DNA from: Candidatus Omnitrophota bacterium
GTDB lineage: Bacteria; Omnitrophota; Gorgyraeia; JACOVV01
Reading direction: 5' to 3'
NCBI GenBank assembly: GCA_016177145.1
Contig: JACOVV010000038.1
Coordinates: 1-5,827, forward strand
Length of the DNA: 5,827 nt
Shown: one piece after another, positions 1 through 5,827 of the stretch
How the letters are laid out: each line of letters opens with the position of its first letter
Position numbering within the stretch: position 1 is the stretch's first letter
Program-made: the position numbers and the translations under genes
The notes under the pieces: generated by a model
Databases searched by the model: none
The model's input: the letters and a program-made list of their open reading frames with translations, nothing else
Told to the model about the DNA's origin: nothing

Positions 1-1331
1 CTTCGGAATTCTTCTCGGCTTTTGATCAAAGTTGTGATATTGGCTGAGGGTTCCTTAAGTTCCCCTTGAAAAAGTCCGAATATTTTACCCAGTTTTTTTA
101 TCTCTTGTTCCACACCAATAGCCTCTTCGGCATTGGCTTTGGCAAGAGAAATATTGCCGAGTTTAAGCAATTCGAATAAAGTAGCCAGCGCGACGGGGGT
201 ATTAAAATCATCATCCATCGCCTCTTCAAATTGGATTCTTTTTTCTTGTATTTCACTAGTAATCCGCGCTGTTCTTTTGTTGTCTCTCCTCTCGGTTTCA
301 CATTTCATAAAGAACGTTTCGAAAGTAAGTCTATTGTTCTTTGCGATCTTCATTTTTTCTTTACCAAAATCTATTGGGCTCCGATAGTGGCTTTGCAGAA
401 AAAATAATTTTAAATCGTCAGGTTCATAACCCTGGGCAAGAACATCTTCTGTTCCCACCACATTCCCCACCGACTTCGACATCTTCTGGCCTTCGACGGT
501 AAGGAGCCCATTGTGAAGCCAGTAGTTGGCGAATGGTTTCTCCCAGCAAGCTTCGGATTGCGCGATTTCGTTTTCGTGATGCGGGAAAACCAGATCCATC
601 CCGCCGCCGTGGATATCGAGTGTCTCGCCGAACTGGCTCTGGCTCATGACGGAACACTCGATGTGCCAGCCGGGGCGCCCCGGCCCCCAGGGGCTTGGCC
701 AGGAGGGTTCTTCCGGCTTTGCGCTCTTCCAGAGGGCGAAATCGAGCGCATCCCTCTTACCATGTCCCTCTTCTACTCGGTGAGATTTCAGCAACTGTTC
801 CGGACTTTGATGAGACAATTTTCCGTACTTCTTGAAATCGTTGACTGAGAAATAGACGCTCCCTTCCGCCGCGTAAGCGATTCCTTTCCGGATCAATTCT
901 CCAATCATCTGGATCATCTTCGGAATTTGCTGGGTGGCTCTCGGTTCTTCATCAGGAGGATCAATTCCAAGGTCTTCTAATGCCTGGTGATAAGCGTTCG
1001 TGTATTTTAGGGCGATTTCTTCACATGCCCGTTTGAGATCTTCCGGCCTTTCACTTGTAACTTGTGACTTGTGACTTGTGACTTCATTTTCGCACGCCTT
1101 CTCAATAATCTTGTCATCTACGTCTGTAATATTACGGATAAACTTTACTGAGTGGCCGCGGTATTGGAGATACTTTCGGATGACGTCAAAAACAAACGCC
1201 CCACGGATATGCCCGATATGGGGATTATCATACACGGTGGGGCCGCAGACATACATTCGCGCCTGCGGAGGGTGGACCGGTTCAAAGGGTTCTTTCCGGC
1301 CAGTGAGTGTGTTCGTAATGACAAGAGACAT
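1..1331 (-). CDS. cysS: Cysteinyl-tRNA synthetase, 3' end cut by window edge
   Basis: This enzyme charges tRNA-Cys with cysteine in the cytoplasm, using ATP (class I aminoacyl-tRNA synthetase). I translated 443 codons from the ATG at 1331 with no stop before the left edge. E. coli CysS has about 461 residues, so only a short C-terminal piece is missing. Visible motifs are MYVCGPTVYD (residues 26-35), the HIGH motif (38-41), RNITDVDDKII, GRPGWHIECS (218-227), HGGGMDLVFPHHENE (241-255) and KMSKS (283-287). Zinc ligands by family alignment are C29, C226, H251 and E255. The ATG shares its A with the last base of the cysE stop codon (TAATG), which implies translational coupling and fixes the start. 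Residues 84-93 come from a 7-bp tandem repeat and look like an extra loop. No frameshift is seen. The identification is secure; only the C-terminus is unseen. Confidence 0.97.
   Translation of the reverse strand, partial: MSLVITNTLTGRKEPFEPVHPPQARMYVCGPTVYDNPHIGHIRGAFVFDVIRKYLQYRGHSVKFIRNITDVDDKIIEKACENEVTSHKSQVTSERPEDLKRACEEIALKYTNAYHQALEDLGIDPPDEEPRATQQIPKMIQMIGELIRKGIAYAAEGSVYFSVNDFKKYGKLSHQSPEQLLKSHRVEEGHGKRDALDFALWKSAKPEEPSWPSPWGPGRPGWHIECSVMSQSQFGETLDIHGGGMDLVFPHHENEIAQSEACWEKPFANYWLHNGLLTVEGQKMSKSVGNVVGTEDVLAQGYEPDDLKLFFLQSHYRSPIDFGKEKMKIAKNNRLTFETFFMKCETERRDNKRTARITSEIQEKRIQFEEAMDDDFNTPVALATLFELLKLGNISLAKANAEEAIGVEQEIKKLGKIFGLFQGELKEPSANITTLIKSREEFR
1053..1084. repeat. 7-bp tandem repeat (ACTTGTG)n inside cysS
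   Basis: On the plus strand the unit acttgtg occurs as one variant copy (acttgta, 1053-1059), three exact copies (1060-1080) and a partial copy (1081-1084). On the coding strand this reads CACAAGT units. Because 7 is not a multiple of 3, three units encode a seven-residue period (HKSQVTS), and the reading frame stays open through the array. The encoded stretch is VTSHKSQVTS, CysS residues 84-93, between the conserved DDKII helix and the helical segment starting near RPEDLKRACEE. Confidence 0.9.
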
Positions 1332-2047
1332 TACTCTTCTTCTAGGTCCTTCTTCTCTCCCGTTTTCTGACGCCATTTTTCCAACTCTTCCTCGAGGTGT
1401 TCCATGTGGCGCTGAAGCTGTTCCAACGATTGCGCGAGCGGGTCCGGAAGTCCGGAGTGATCTAACGTGATCGTCGATAATCTTCTCCCCTGGCGATGGG
1501 AAACTCTCCCCGGGATGCCGACTACGGTGGAATTGGGAGGGACATCGCGAACGACAACAGCATTGGCTCCGATCAACACGTTGTTTCCGATGCGGATGTT
1601 CCCTAAAATCTTCGCTCCCGCTCCAATGACAATGTTATCCCCGAGCGTCGGATGCCGCTTCCCTTTTTCTTTTCCAGTCCCTCCTAAAGTGACTCCCTGA
1701 TACAAAGTGACATTCTTCCCCAATACCGCGGTTTCTCCAATGACAACTCCCATTCCATGGTCAATGAAGCATCCTCTCCCGACAACGGCTCCGGGATGGA
1801 TTTCAATCCCAGTGAAAAACCGCACCCATTGCGAAATAAAACGGGGCAGGATGGGAATCCGCCAAAGGTAAAGCTGGCGGTTCAAATGATGCCACATCAA
1901 AGAGTGAAGTCCCGAATAACTGAGCAGGACTTCGACCGTATTCGTCGCGGCGGGATCTCGTTCAAAACAGGCGTCGATTTCGGGACGAAAATAACCGGCT
2001 AAAAGAGCCAAAAACCCGATGAACAGCAACAGCAGAAAAAATGTCAT
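1331..2047 (-). CDS. cysE: Serine O-acetyltransferase with hydrophobic N-terminus
   Basis: CysE transfers acetyl from acetyl-CoA to L-serine, giving O-acetylserine, the first committed step of cysteine synthesis. The 238-residue protein resembles the short Bacillus type (about 217 residues) and lacks the long N-terminal helical domain of E. coli CysE. Family signatures are DPAA (31-34), a YSGLH segment (44-48), [11 protein letters not shown] (77-87), [12 protein letters not shown] (94-105) and [16 protein letters not shown] (118-133), then left-handed beta-helix hexapeptide repeats to about residue 182. H97 with D96 corresponds to the catalytic His158/Asp157 region of the enteric enzyme, and E82 takes the Asp143 position, as in Bacillus. 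Residues 2-20 are strongly hydrophobic and could anchor the protein in the membrane. The tail from about 205 is Glu/Lys-rich and probably coiled-coil. The start is set by the ATG one base after the ispF stop, with AAGGA five bases upstream. Confidence 0.96.
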   Translation of the reverse strand: MTFFLLLLFIGFLALLAGYFRPEIDACFERDPAATNTVEVLLSYSGLHSLMWHHLNRQLYLWRIPILPRFISQWVRFFTGIEIHPGAVVGRGCFIDHGMGVVIGETAVLGKNVTLYQGVTLGGTGKEKGKRHPTLGDNIVIGAGAKILGNIRIGNNVLIGANAVVVRDVPPNSTVVGIPGRVSHRQGRRLSTITLDHSGLPDPLAQSLEQLQRHMEHLEEELEKWRQKTGEKKDLEEE

Positions 2048-2048
2048 G

Positions 2049-2534
2049 TTAATCCTTCGCTTTCTTGACAAGAGCAACGGCCCAAGCGGCAACCGCTTTT
2101 TTACTGCCGACGGCGTCAAGCCCTTCGTTCGTTTTCGCCTTGACGCCTACCCGTTCCTTTGGAATTTTCAGCAGGAGCGCCAAATTCTCCTGTATCCTGC
2201 GGCGGTATTCTAACAGCCGCGGCGTCTGCGCCATGATGATCGTGTCTATTTGGACCGCTTTAAGTCCGCGGCGACGGAGCTGACCGACCACTTCTTTCAA
2301 AAACCAAGCGCTCTCTCTGGCGCGGAATTTCGCTTCGGTGTCAGGGAAATAGGTCCCCATGTCTCCCGCTCCAGCGGCCCCCAAAATCGAATCGCAAATC
2401 GCGTGAATCAACGCGTCCGCGTCGGAATGTCCCACCAACTGAAACTGGCAGGGAATCAAAACACCCCCCAGCCGGACCCCTTTGCCTTTTTTAAGGCGAT
2501 GAATATCGTAACCAATGCCCACGCGAATATTCAT
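2049..2534 (-). CDS. ispF: 2-C-methyl-D-erythritol 2,4-cyclodiphosphate synthase
   Basis: IspF cyclises CDP-ME 2-phosphate to MEcPP with release of CMP, a later step of the MEP isoprenoid pathway. It is normally a homotrimer with a metal site at each subunit interface. The 161-residue length is normal. Metal ligands by alignment to E. coli are D10 and H12 (in GIGYDIHRL) and H44. Other family blocks are [24 protein letters not shown] (35-58), FPDTE (63-67) and the nucleotide-site segment [12 protein letters not shown] (132-143, with E137 matching E. coli E135). The usual GRGEG that follows is GSKKA here, so the Arg142 and Glu144 equivalents of the E. coli trimer cavity are absent. I chose the ATG at 2534 because [14 protein letters not shown] matches the family N-terminus; the in-frame TTG at 2567 lies inside an inverted repeat. 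ispD is 52 bp upstream, and cysE follows one base after the stop. Confidence 0.96.
   Translation of the reverse strand: MNIRVGIGYDIHRLKKGKGVRLGGVLIPCQFQLVGHSDADALIHAICDSILGAAGAGDMGTYFPDTEAKFRARESAWFLKEVVGQLRRRGLKAVQIDTIIMAQTPRLLEYRRRIQENLALLLKIPKERVGVKAKTNEGLDAVGSKKAVAAWAVALVKKAKD
2053..2057 (-). promoter_or_regulatory. Ribosome binding site deciding the cysE start
   Basis: On the minus strand AAGGA lies five bases before the ATG at 2047, within the last codons of ispF. It supports that ATG over a possible upstream TTG at 2119 in the same frame. It also means ribosomes ending ispF are placed to restart on cysE. Confidence 0.7.
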
Positions 2535-2551
2535 AATAATCCCATACCGTA

Positions 2552-2594
2552 CGTCATTGCGGGCCAAGCCCGCTTCACTTGCGCAATCATGACG
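2552..2594. repeat. REP-like imperfect inverted repeat across the ispD stop
   Basis: Outer arms cgtcat/tgcg (2552-2561) and cgca/atgacg (2582-2585 and 2589-2594) are complementary, with a three-base bulge. An inner perfect 6-bp stem, gcgggc (2559-2564) with gcccgc (2568-2573) and a 3-base loop, sits within it and competes for three bases of the outer stem. The element fills most of the ispD-ispF gap and extends into the ispD 3' end, so it supplies the last codon and the TGA. No T-run follows on the coding strand, so it does not look like an intrinsic terminator. The cgtcattgcg-type arm resembles small palindromic intergenic repeats of other bacteria; that family link is inference. Confidence 0.65.
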
Positions 2595-3282
2595 GCCTCT
2601 TCCTCTTTTTTAAAATTGCCTCCGCTAATAATAAATCCTCCGGTGTTGTGATTTTGATATTTTCCGGGTTTCCTTCAATGATTTTCACTTTAACCCCTAA
2701 TCGCTCCACCAATGAAGCTTCGTCGGTACCGCTGTACCCTTTGGCAAGCGCCCGCTCATACGCTTGCAGTAGAATATCCCGCCGGAACACTTGCGGGGTC
2801 AAAACGGCGCGGAGCCGGCACCGATCCAGTGTCTTCTTCACCCAATTATCTTCATCCACTCTTTTGGTCGTGTCCTTTGGGATGATCCCGGGGCAAACCG
2901 CCCCGTCTCGCCGCGCCGACTGAATTAACCTGGAGACCTCTTTTGAGGTGACCAACGGCCTTGCCGCGTCATGGACAAGCGCCCATTGGGTCCTCTGATC
3001 CAGAGAAGATAAACCCGCATAGACAGATTCCATGCGGGTAGCCCCTCCCCTAACCACCGCGGCGACACGTTCAATCCGGTAACGTTCCAAAATTTCCCTG
3101 CGGACCCTTTTTTGCCATCGACGGCTAACGACTAAAACAATGGAATCGATTTCCTTGACCGATTCTAAAGCGCGCAGGGTTTGAACCACCATAGGGATAC
3201 CTGCCAATAATACGTACGGCTTTTCGATTTTAGAACCCAGCCGTTCCCCACTGCCGGCCGCTGGTACGATGGCTTGAATCAC
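2587..3282 (-). CDS. ispD: 2-C-methyl-D-erythritol 4-phosphate cytidylyltransferase
   Basis: IspD couples MEP to CTP, giving CDP-ME and diphosphate, in the MEP isoprenoid pathway. The 231-residue protein has the normal single-domain length. Visible motifs are the nucleotide-binding loop AIVPAAGSGERLG (4-16), KPYVLLAGIP (21-30, with K21 matching E. coli Lys27), VRGGATRMESVYAGL (77-91), HDAARP (104-109, with D105 and R108), PKDTTKRV (135-142), GTDEASLVERLG (185-196) and ENIKITTPEDL (207-217, with K210 matching E. coli Lys213). The start is GTG at 3282: it has GAGGTG five bases upstream, and the next in-frame codons upstream lead to the stop of the preceding gene 15 bp away. The final residues KKRKRPS are basic and partly derive from the inverted repeat that overlaps the stop codon. 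ispF follows, so two MEP-pathway enzymes are adjacent, as in many bacteria. Confidence 0.96.
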   Translation of the reverse strand: MIQAIVPAAGSGERLGSKIEKPYVLLAGIPMVVQTLRALESVKEIDSIVLVVSRRWQKRVRREILERYRIERVAAVVRGGATRMESVYAGLSSLDQRTQWALVHDAARPLVTSKEVSRLIQSARRDGAVCPGIIPKDTTKRVDEDNWVKKTLDRCRLRAVLTPQVFRRDILLQAYERALAKGYSGTDEASLVERLGVKVKIIEGNPENIKITTPEDLLLAEAILKKRKRPS

Positions 3283-3287
3283 CCCAC

Positions 3288-3293
3288 CACCTC
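3288..3293 (-). promoter_or_regulatory. Ribosome binding site for the GTG start of ispD
   Basis: GAGGTG on the minus strand sits five bases before the GTG at 3282, in the 15-bp gap after the PIN-TRAM gene. There is no ATG in this frame between that gene's stop and the conserved AIVPAAG motif, so this site decides the start. Confidence 0.7.
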
Positions 3294-3297
3294 TTGA

Positions 3298-4317
3298 TTA
3301 AACTTTCTCGGTAGCCTGCTGCTGGGATGCCAGCTTCGCGAAAATCATTCGCCCTGCCGCCGTCTGTATGACACTGGTCACTTCCACTTCGACTTTTTGT
3401 CCTATCAAACGCCGAGCCCCTTCGACGACAACCATGGTCCCATCATCCAAGTAGGCAACGGCTTGGTTGTATTCTTTGCCTTCTTTAACCAAACGAACAT
3501 CCATCACCTCGCCCGGAAGGACAACGGGCTTCAAAGCGTTCGCCAGTTCATTAATGTTGAGAACCGTTACTCCCTGGAGCTCCGCGACTTTATTCAGATT
3601 ATAGTCATTGGTGAAAATCTTTGCCTGTATTTTTTTCGCCAGCTTGACTAATTTGGCGTCCACCTCATGGACCTCAGGGAAATCCTCATCGTGAATCCGC
3701 ACGTCCAGATTGCTGCTCTTTTGGATCTTATTTAAAGCGTCCAGCCCCCGCCGTCCCCTGTTTCTTTTGAGAGAATCCTGGGAATCGGCTATCTGTTGAA
3801 GTTCTCTGAGCACAAACCGGGGAATCACGAATTTGCTGTCGATAAAGCTTGTTTTAGCGATATCGGCAATTCTTCCGTCGATAATCACGCTGGTATCCAA
3901 CAATACAAACTCCTCGCTCTTTCCCTGTTGTTCAAACTTGACATAAGGAATAATAACGCTGAATTCGTCTTTACTCCGGAGCGCCATCATCATCCCCAAG
4001 TAACAAAATACGATCGTAAAAGCCAACTGCACGGATTGTCCCACCATATCCGACATCGGCACCAGCAAAAACACGCCGGTGACTATCTTTGCCATGATAA
4101 GGCCGAATAACAGCCCGAACACCGCCGCTGAGAGCCCTCGGACATAGATCGGACGCAGCAAGACCTCCACCCCGGCAATAACAACCCCGGTCCCCAGGCC
4201 TATGGCCGCCCCGGTCCACGCAGTACTCACGTCTAAATTGGATATAGAAAGTCCTAATTGATATCCCGCCACTCCACTCATCGCGATAAAAAACAAGCGG
4301 ATAAAAATAAATGTCAT
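3298..4317 (-). CDS. YacL-type integral membrane PIN-TRAM domain protein
   Basis: This 339-residue protein has the YacL architecture: an N-terminal membrane part with about four hydrophobic helices (roughly 3-23, 33-54, 60-86 and 93-113), a PIN nuclease-like domain (about 137-260) and a C-terminal TRAM RNA-binding domain (about 272-332). The PIN domain begins with [14 protein letters not shown]. Acidic residues D141, D147, E172, D220 and D238 (in TNDYNL) fit the metal-binding set of active PIN ribonucleases. The cellular substrate of the family is not known to me, so an RNA-processing role is inference. The gene directly precedes ispD in Bacillus (yacL), matching the context here. The start is ATG at 4317, with AAGGGGGA about five bases upstream, and it lies 16 bp after mlaD. 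The domain set is intact; the family assignment is strong and the exact function is open. Confidence 0.92.
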   Translation of the reverse strand: MTFIFIRLFFIAMSGVAGYQLGLSISNLDVSTAWTGAAIGLGTGVVIAGVEVLLRPIYVRGLSAAVFGLLFGLIMAKIVTGVFLLVPMSDMVGQSVQLAFTIVFCYLGMMMALRSKDEFSVIIPYVKFEQQGKSEEFVLLDTSVIIDGRIADIAKTSFIDSKFVIPRFVLRELQQIADSQDSLKRNRGRRGLDALNKIQKSSNLDVRIHDEDFPEVHEVDAKLVKLAKKIQAKIFTNDYNLNKVAELQGVTVLNINELANALKPVVLPGEVMDVRLVKEGKEYNQAVAYLDDGTMVVVEGARRLIGQKVEVEVTSVIQTAAGRMIFAKLASQQQATEKV

Positions 4318-4333
4318 AGCGATCCCCCTTTAC

Positions 4334-5047
4334 TCACTTTTTCTTTTCCTTCGGTTTTTGAAGCAATTTCCAGGGATTGGCCTTTAGGTCTCCCGTCAAC
4401 TCTTCCAGGTTTTTATGAACGTCTTCCTCATAAACAAGTTTCCCCAGAGTTCCCTGGCCGCTTTGCACCTGAGATAGAATCTGTTTTGCTGAATGGCTGG
4501 CGTCCGCGATATTGGCAACCGCCTGTTTCAACGAATCCTGCAGGCGTGGGTCTCCAATGGCGCTATTAATATGCTCCATCGCCTGATCTAACTTTGCCGC
4601 GACCGCGTAGATCCTGTCAGCGATGGCTTCGGTGGGGAGAGGGTCTTTTCCCCGGATTTGGCCGCCGTCTTTGATCAACGGGGCGCTTGGACTGCCCGGC
4701 GTGATTTCAACATATTTCTCGCCCAGCAAACCAAGGGTGTTGATGGAGACAATGGAATCCTCAGGAATAGCCACGCGCTGCTGCACCCACAGCGACAACT
4801 CCACCGATCCCTGCTCGTCTTGAGTATCGGGAAGGATTCGAATTTCCTTCACCTCCCCCGCGGTAACGCCGGCAAACCGAACCGGAGCGGACTCTTCGAC
4901 TCCATTGATATACTTAAAATAGGCCTTAACGGAATACCCTGGGTTCCAGAAATAAAAATCGCCGATGGAAAAAACGATGCTAAAGAGTATCAGCATGCCT
5001 ATAAACACAAAAATGCCCACTTTGACTTCTATATTTTCCCTCTGCAT
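4334..5047 (-). CDS. mlaD: MlaD-like MCE-domain phospholipid-binding protein
   Basis: MlaD is the periplasmic, inner-membrane-anchored substrate-binding subunit of the Mla-type ABC transporter that moves phospholipids between inner and outer membranes. The 237-residue protein has a short cytoplasmic N-terminus (QRENIEVKVG), one membrane helix (about 11-29), an MCE domain (about 37-116) with YINGVEESAPVRFAGVTAGEV and the NTLGLLGEKYVEITPG segment, and then a predicted helical tail (about 138-220) that ends in NPWKLLQKPKEKKK. It is longer than E. coli MlaD (183 residues); the extra length is the helical tail, which is common in MlaD-like proteins outside enterics. I chose ATG 5047 because it has AAAGGGGAG upstream and starts right before the membrane helix. 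An in-frame TTG at 5179 would lie within the ATPase gene. It sits 25 bp after the ATPase and 16 bp before the PIN-TRAM gene. It could also be named a generic MCE protein. Confidence 0.92.
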   Translation of the reverse strand: MQRENIEVKVGIFVFIGMLILFSIVFSIGDFYFWNPGYSVKAYFKYINGVEESAPVRFAGVTAGEVKEIRILPDTQDEQGSVELSLWVQQRVAIPEDSIVSINTLGLLGEKYVEITPGSPSAPLIKDGGQIRGKDPLPTEAIADRIYAVAAKLDQAMEHINSAIGDPRLQDSLKQAVANIADASHSAKQILSQVQSGQGTLGKLVYEEDVHKNLEELTGDLKANPWKLLQKPKEKKK

Positions 5048-5054
5048 CAGTCGT

Positions 5055-5063
5055 CTCCCCTTT
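5055..5063 (-). promoter_or_regulatory. Ribosome binding site deciding the mlaD start
   Basis: AAAGGGGAG on the minus strand lies seven bases before ATG 5047, in the 25-bp gap after the ATPase gene. It rules against the longer reading from a TTG at 5179. Confidence 0.7.
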
Positions 5064-5072
5064 CTTTCCTTC

Positions 5073-5827
5073 TCATAAAGCGAGTCCCCCCGCTTCAGTA
5101 ATCGGACCGACGGCGGCGCCGGTGATAAATTGATGCACGATCGGATTTTTCGTGTGGCGGACCTGGTCGGGCATCCCAACCTCGATGATCTTTCCCGCGT
5201 AAAGCATGGCGATGCGGCTCGCGACCTTATAAGCGCTCACCATATCATGCGTCACCACAATAGACGTTACGCGAAGCTTATCGTGTAAATCAACGATCAA
5301 ATCCGTGATGGCGTCCGCCGTGATCGGATCCAGTCCGGTCGTAGGTTCGTCATAAAAAAGAATCTGCGGATTCATGCAGATCGCCCTGGCTAAACCTACC
5401 CGTTTGCGCATCCCTCCGCTGAGTTCAGCCGGTTTCATTTCTTCGATTCCTTTGAGCCCCACAAGAGACAGGCATTCCTTGACTCGGCCGCGGATTTCTT
5501 TTTCGCTCATCGACGTATGCTGGAGTAACGCGAACCCGACATTCTCCCAAACAGTCAGCGAGTCAAAGAGAGCCGCGCCTTGAAACAACATCCCAAATTT
5601 CATTCTGATCTGGTCTAACTCCGAGCTTTTTCTGACAGAAGAGATATCCACGCTATCCACTAAAACCTGTCCTGAATCCGGCTGAAGCAATCCAACGATG
5701 TGTTTCAACAGAACGCTCTTACCGGCTCCGGATCTGCCGATAACCACCAGCGTCTCACCGGTTTCAACGGTCAGATTGAGGTTATGGAAAACCCGCCGCG
5801 CGCCAAATGATTTACAGAGATTAATAA
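5073..5827 (-). CDS. mlaF: MlaF-like ABC transporter ATPase, 5' end cut by window edge
   Basis: This is the cytoplasmic ATPase that powers an Mla-type phospholipid transporter. The frame stays open to the right edge and gives 250 visible residues, beginning INLCKSFGARRVFHNLNL. With E. coli MlaF at 269 residues, only about 5-15 residues should be missing. In visible numbering there is Walker A GRSGAGKS (30-37), the Q-loop around Q82 in LFQGAALFDSLTVWENVGF, signature LSGGM (135-139), Walker B ILFYDEPTTGLDP (155-167) and the switch histidine H193 in VVTHDM. The phrase LFQGAALFDSLTV and the C-terminal HQFITGAAVGPI fit the MlaF subfamily rather than amino-acid or lipoprotein exporters. mlaD follows 25 bp downstream, which supports the assignment. 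The permease mlaE would be expected beyond the edge. A GTG at 5747 begins inside the conserved fold, so it is not the start. Confidence 0.94.
   Translation of the reverse strand, partial: INLCKSFGARRVFHNLNLTVETGETLVVIGRSGAGKSVLLKHIVGLLQPDSGQVLVDSVDISSVRKSSELDQIRMKFGMLFQGAALFDSLTVWENVGFALLQHTSMSEKEIRGRVKECLSLVGLKGIEEMKPAELSGGMRKRVGLARAICMNPQILFYDEPTTGLDPITADAITDLIVDLHDKLRVTSIVVTHDMVSAYKVASRIAMLYAGKIIEVGMPDQVRHTKNPIVHQFITGAAVGPITEAGGLAL

Noticed and set aside
669..684. Perfect 16-bp GC-rich palindrome inside cysS
   Set aside because: It encodes the conserved GPGRPGW stretch leading to the zinc-binding cysteine, and Gly/Pro/Arg codons readily give such a palindrome. No second copy or operator context is visible.
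513..848. Plus-strand open frame of 111 codons
   Set aside because: It lies entirely antisense to the conserved core of cysS (HHENE to the KxDALDFALWK region), has no recognisable family motif and is explained by the codon pattern of the opposite strand.
1053..1084. Heptamer array considered as a CRISPR array or phase-variation switch
   Set aside because: Units are 7 bp with no spacers, so it is not CRISPR. Phase variation is unlikely because out-of-frame slips would inactivate an essential synthetase.
2048..2119. Upstream TTG extension of cysE by 24 codons
   Set aside because: It would overlap the ispF 3' end by more than 70 bases and adds residues with no family match, while the ATG at 2047 has a good ribosome binding site.
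2552..2594. Inverted repeat considered as an intrinsic terminator between ispD and ispF
   Set aside because: No run of T follows the stem on the coding strand, and the downstream genes ispF, cysE and cysS show no own promoter that I can see.
2250..2651. Plus-strand open frame of 133 codons
   Set aside because: It is antisense to the ispF 5' half and the ispD 3' end and crosses the inverted repeat. It has no motif or supporting neighbour, so I treat it as a shadow frame.
4658..5101. Plus-strand open frame of 147 codons
   Set aside because: It is antisense to most of mlaD. The minus-strand frame has clear MCE-domain and membrane-helix features, so the plus frame is a shadow.

Overview
The window is a compact, co-directional gene block in which all seven protein genes lie on the minus strand, so it reads biologically from right to left. 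The order in the reading direction is: an ABC ATPase of the MlaF family (5' end cut by the right edge), an MCE-domain MlaD-like protein, a YacL-type membrane PIN-TRAM protein, ispD, ispF, cysE and cysS (3' end cut by the left edge). Gaps between genes are 25, 16, 15, 52 and 1 bp, and cysE and cysS share one base in a TAATG junction. I see no internal promoter or intrinsic terminator, so the block is probably part of one long operon. No stretch over 300 bp lacks a gene.

The right part (about 4334-5827) encodes part of a retrograde-type phospholipid ABC transporter, MlaF (ATPase) plus MlaD (substrate-binding MCE subunit anchored in the inner membrane). Such systems belong to bacteria with an outer membrane. 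The permease MlaE would be expected just beyond the right edge. The middle part (2049-4317) carries the PIN-TRAM protein followed by two enzymes of the non-mevalonate (MEP) isoprenoid pathway, IspD and IspF. The left part (1-2047) carries serine O-acetyltransferase and cysteinyl-tRNA synthetase, which link the first committed step of cysteine synthesis with charging of tRNA-Cys.

The order yacL-ispD-ispF-(gltX)-cysE-cysS is the one known from Bacillus and other Firmicutes. Here gltX is missing and an Mla lipid-transport module sits upstream. That combination suggests a diderm bacterium outside the Proteobacteria, plausibly an uncultured candidate phylum such as Omnitrophota or a relative. This taxonomic guess is inference from gene content and mid-range GC only.

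The window is mostly ordinary housekeeping sequence, and I do not see an undescribed biological system in it. The points worth a second look are small: a 7-bp tandem repeat inside cysS that encodes an extra surface-loop peptide, a REP-like inverted repeat straddling the ispD stop codon, a hydrophobic N-terminal segment on CysE, and loss of two conserved cavity residues in IspF.
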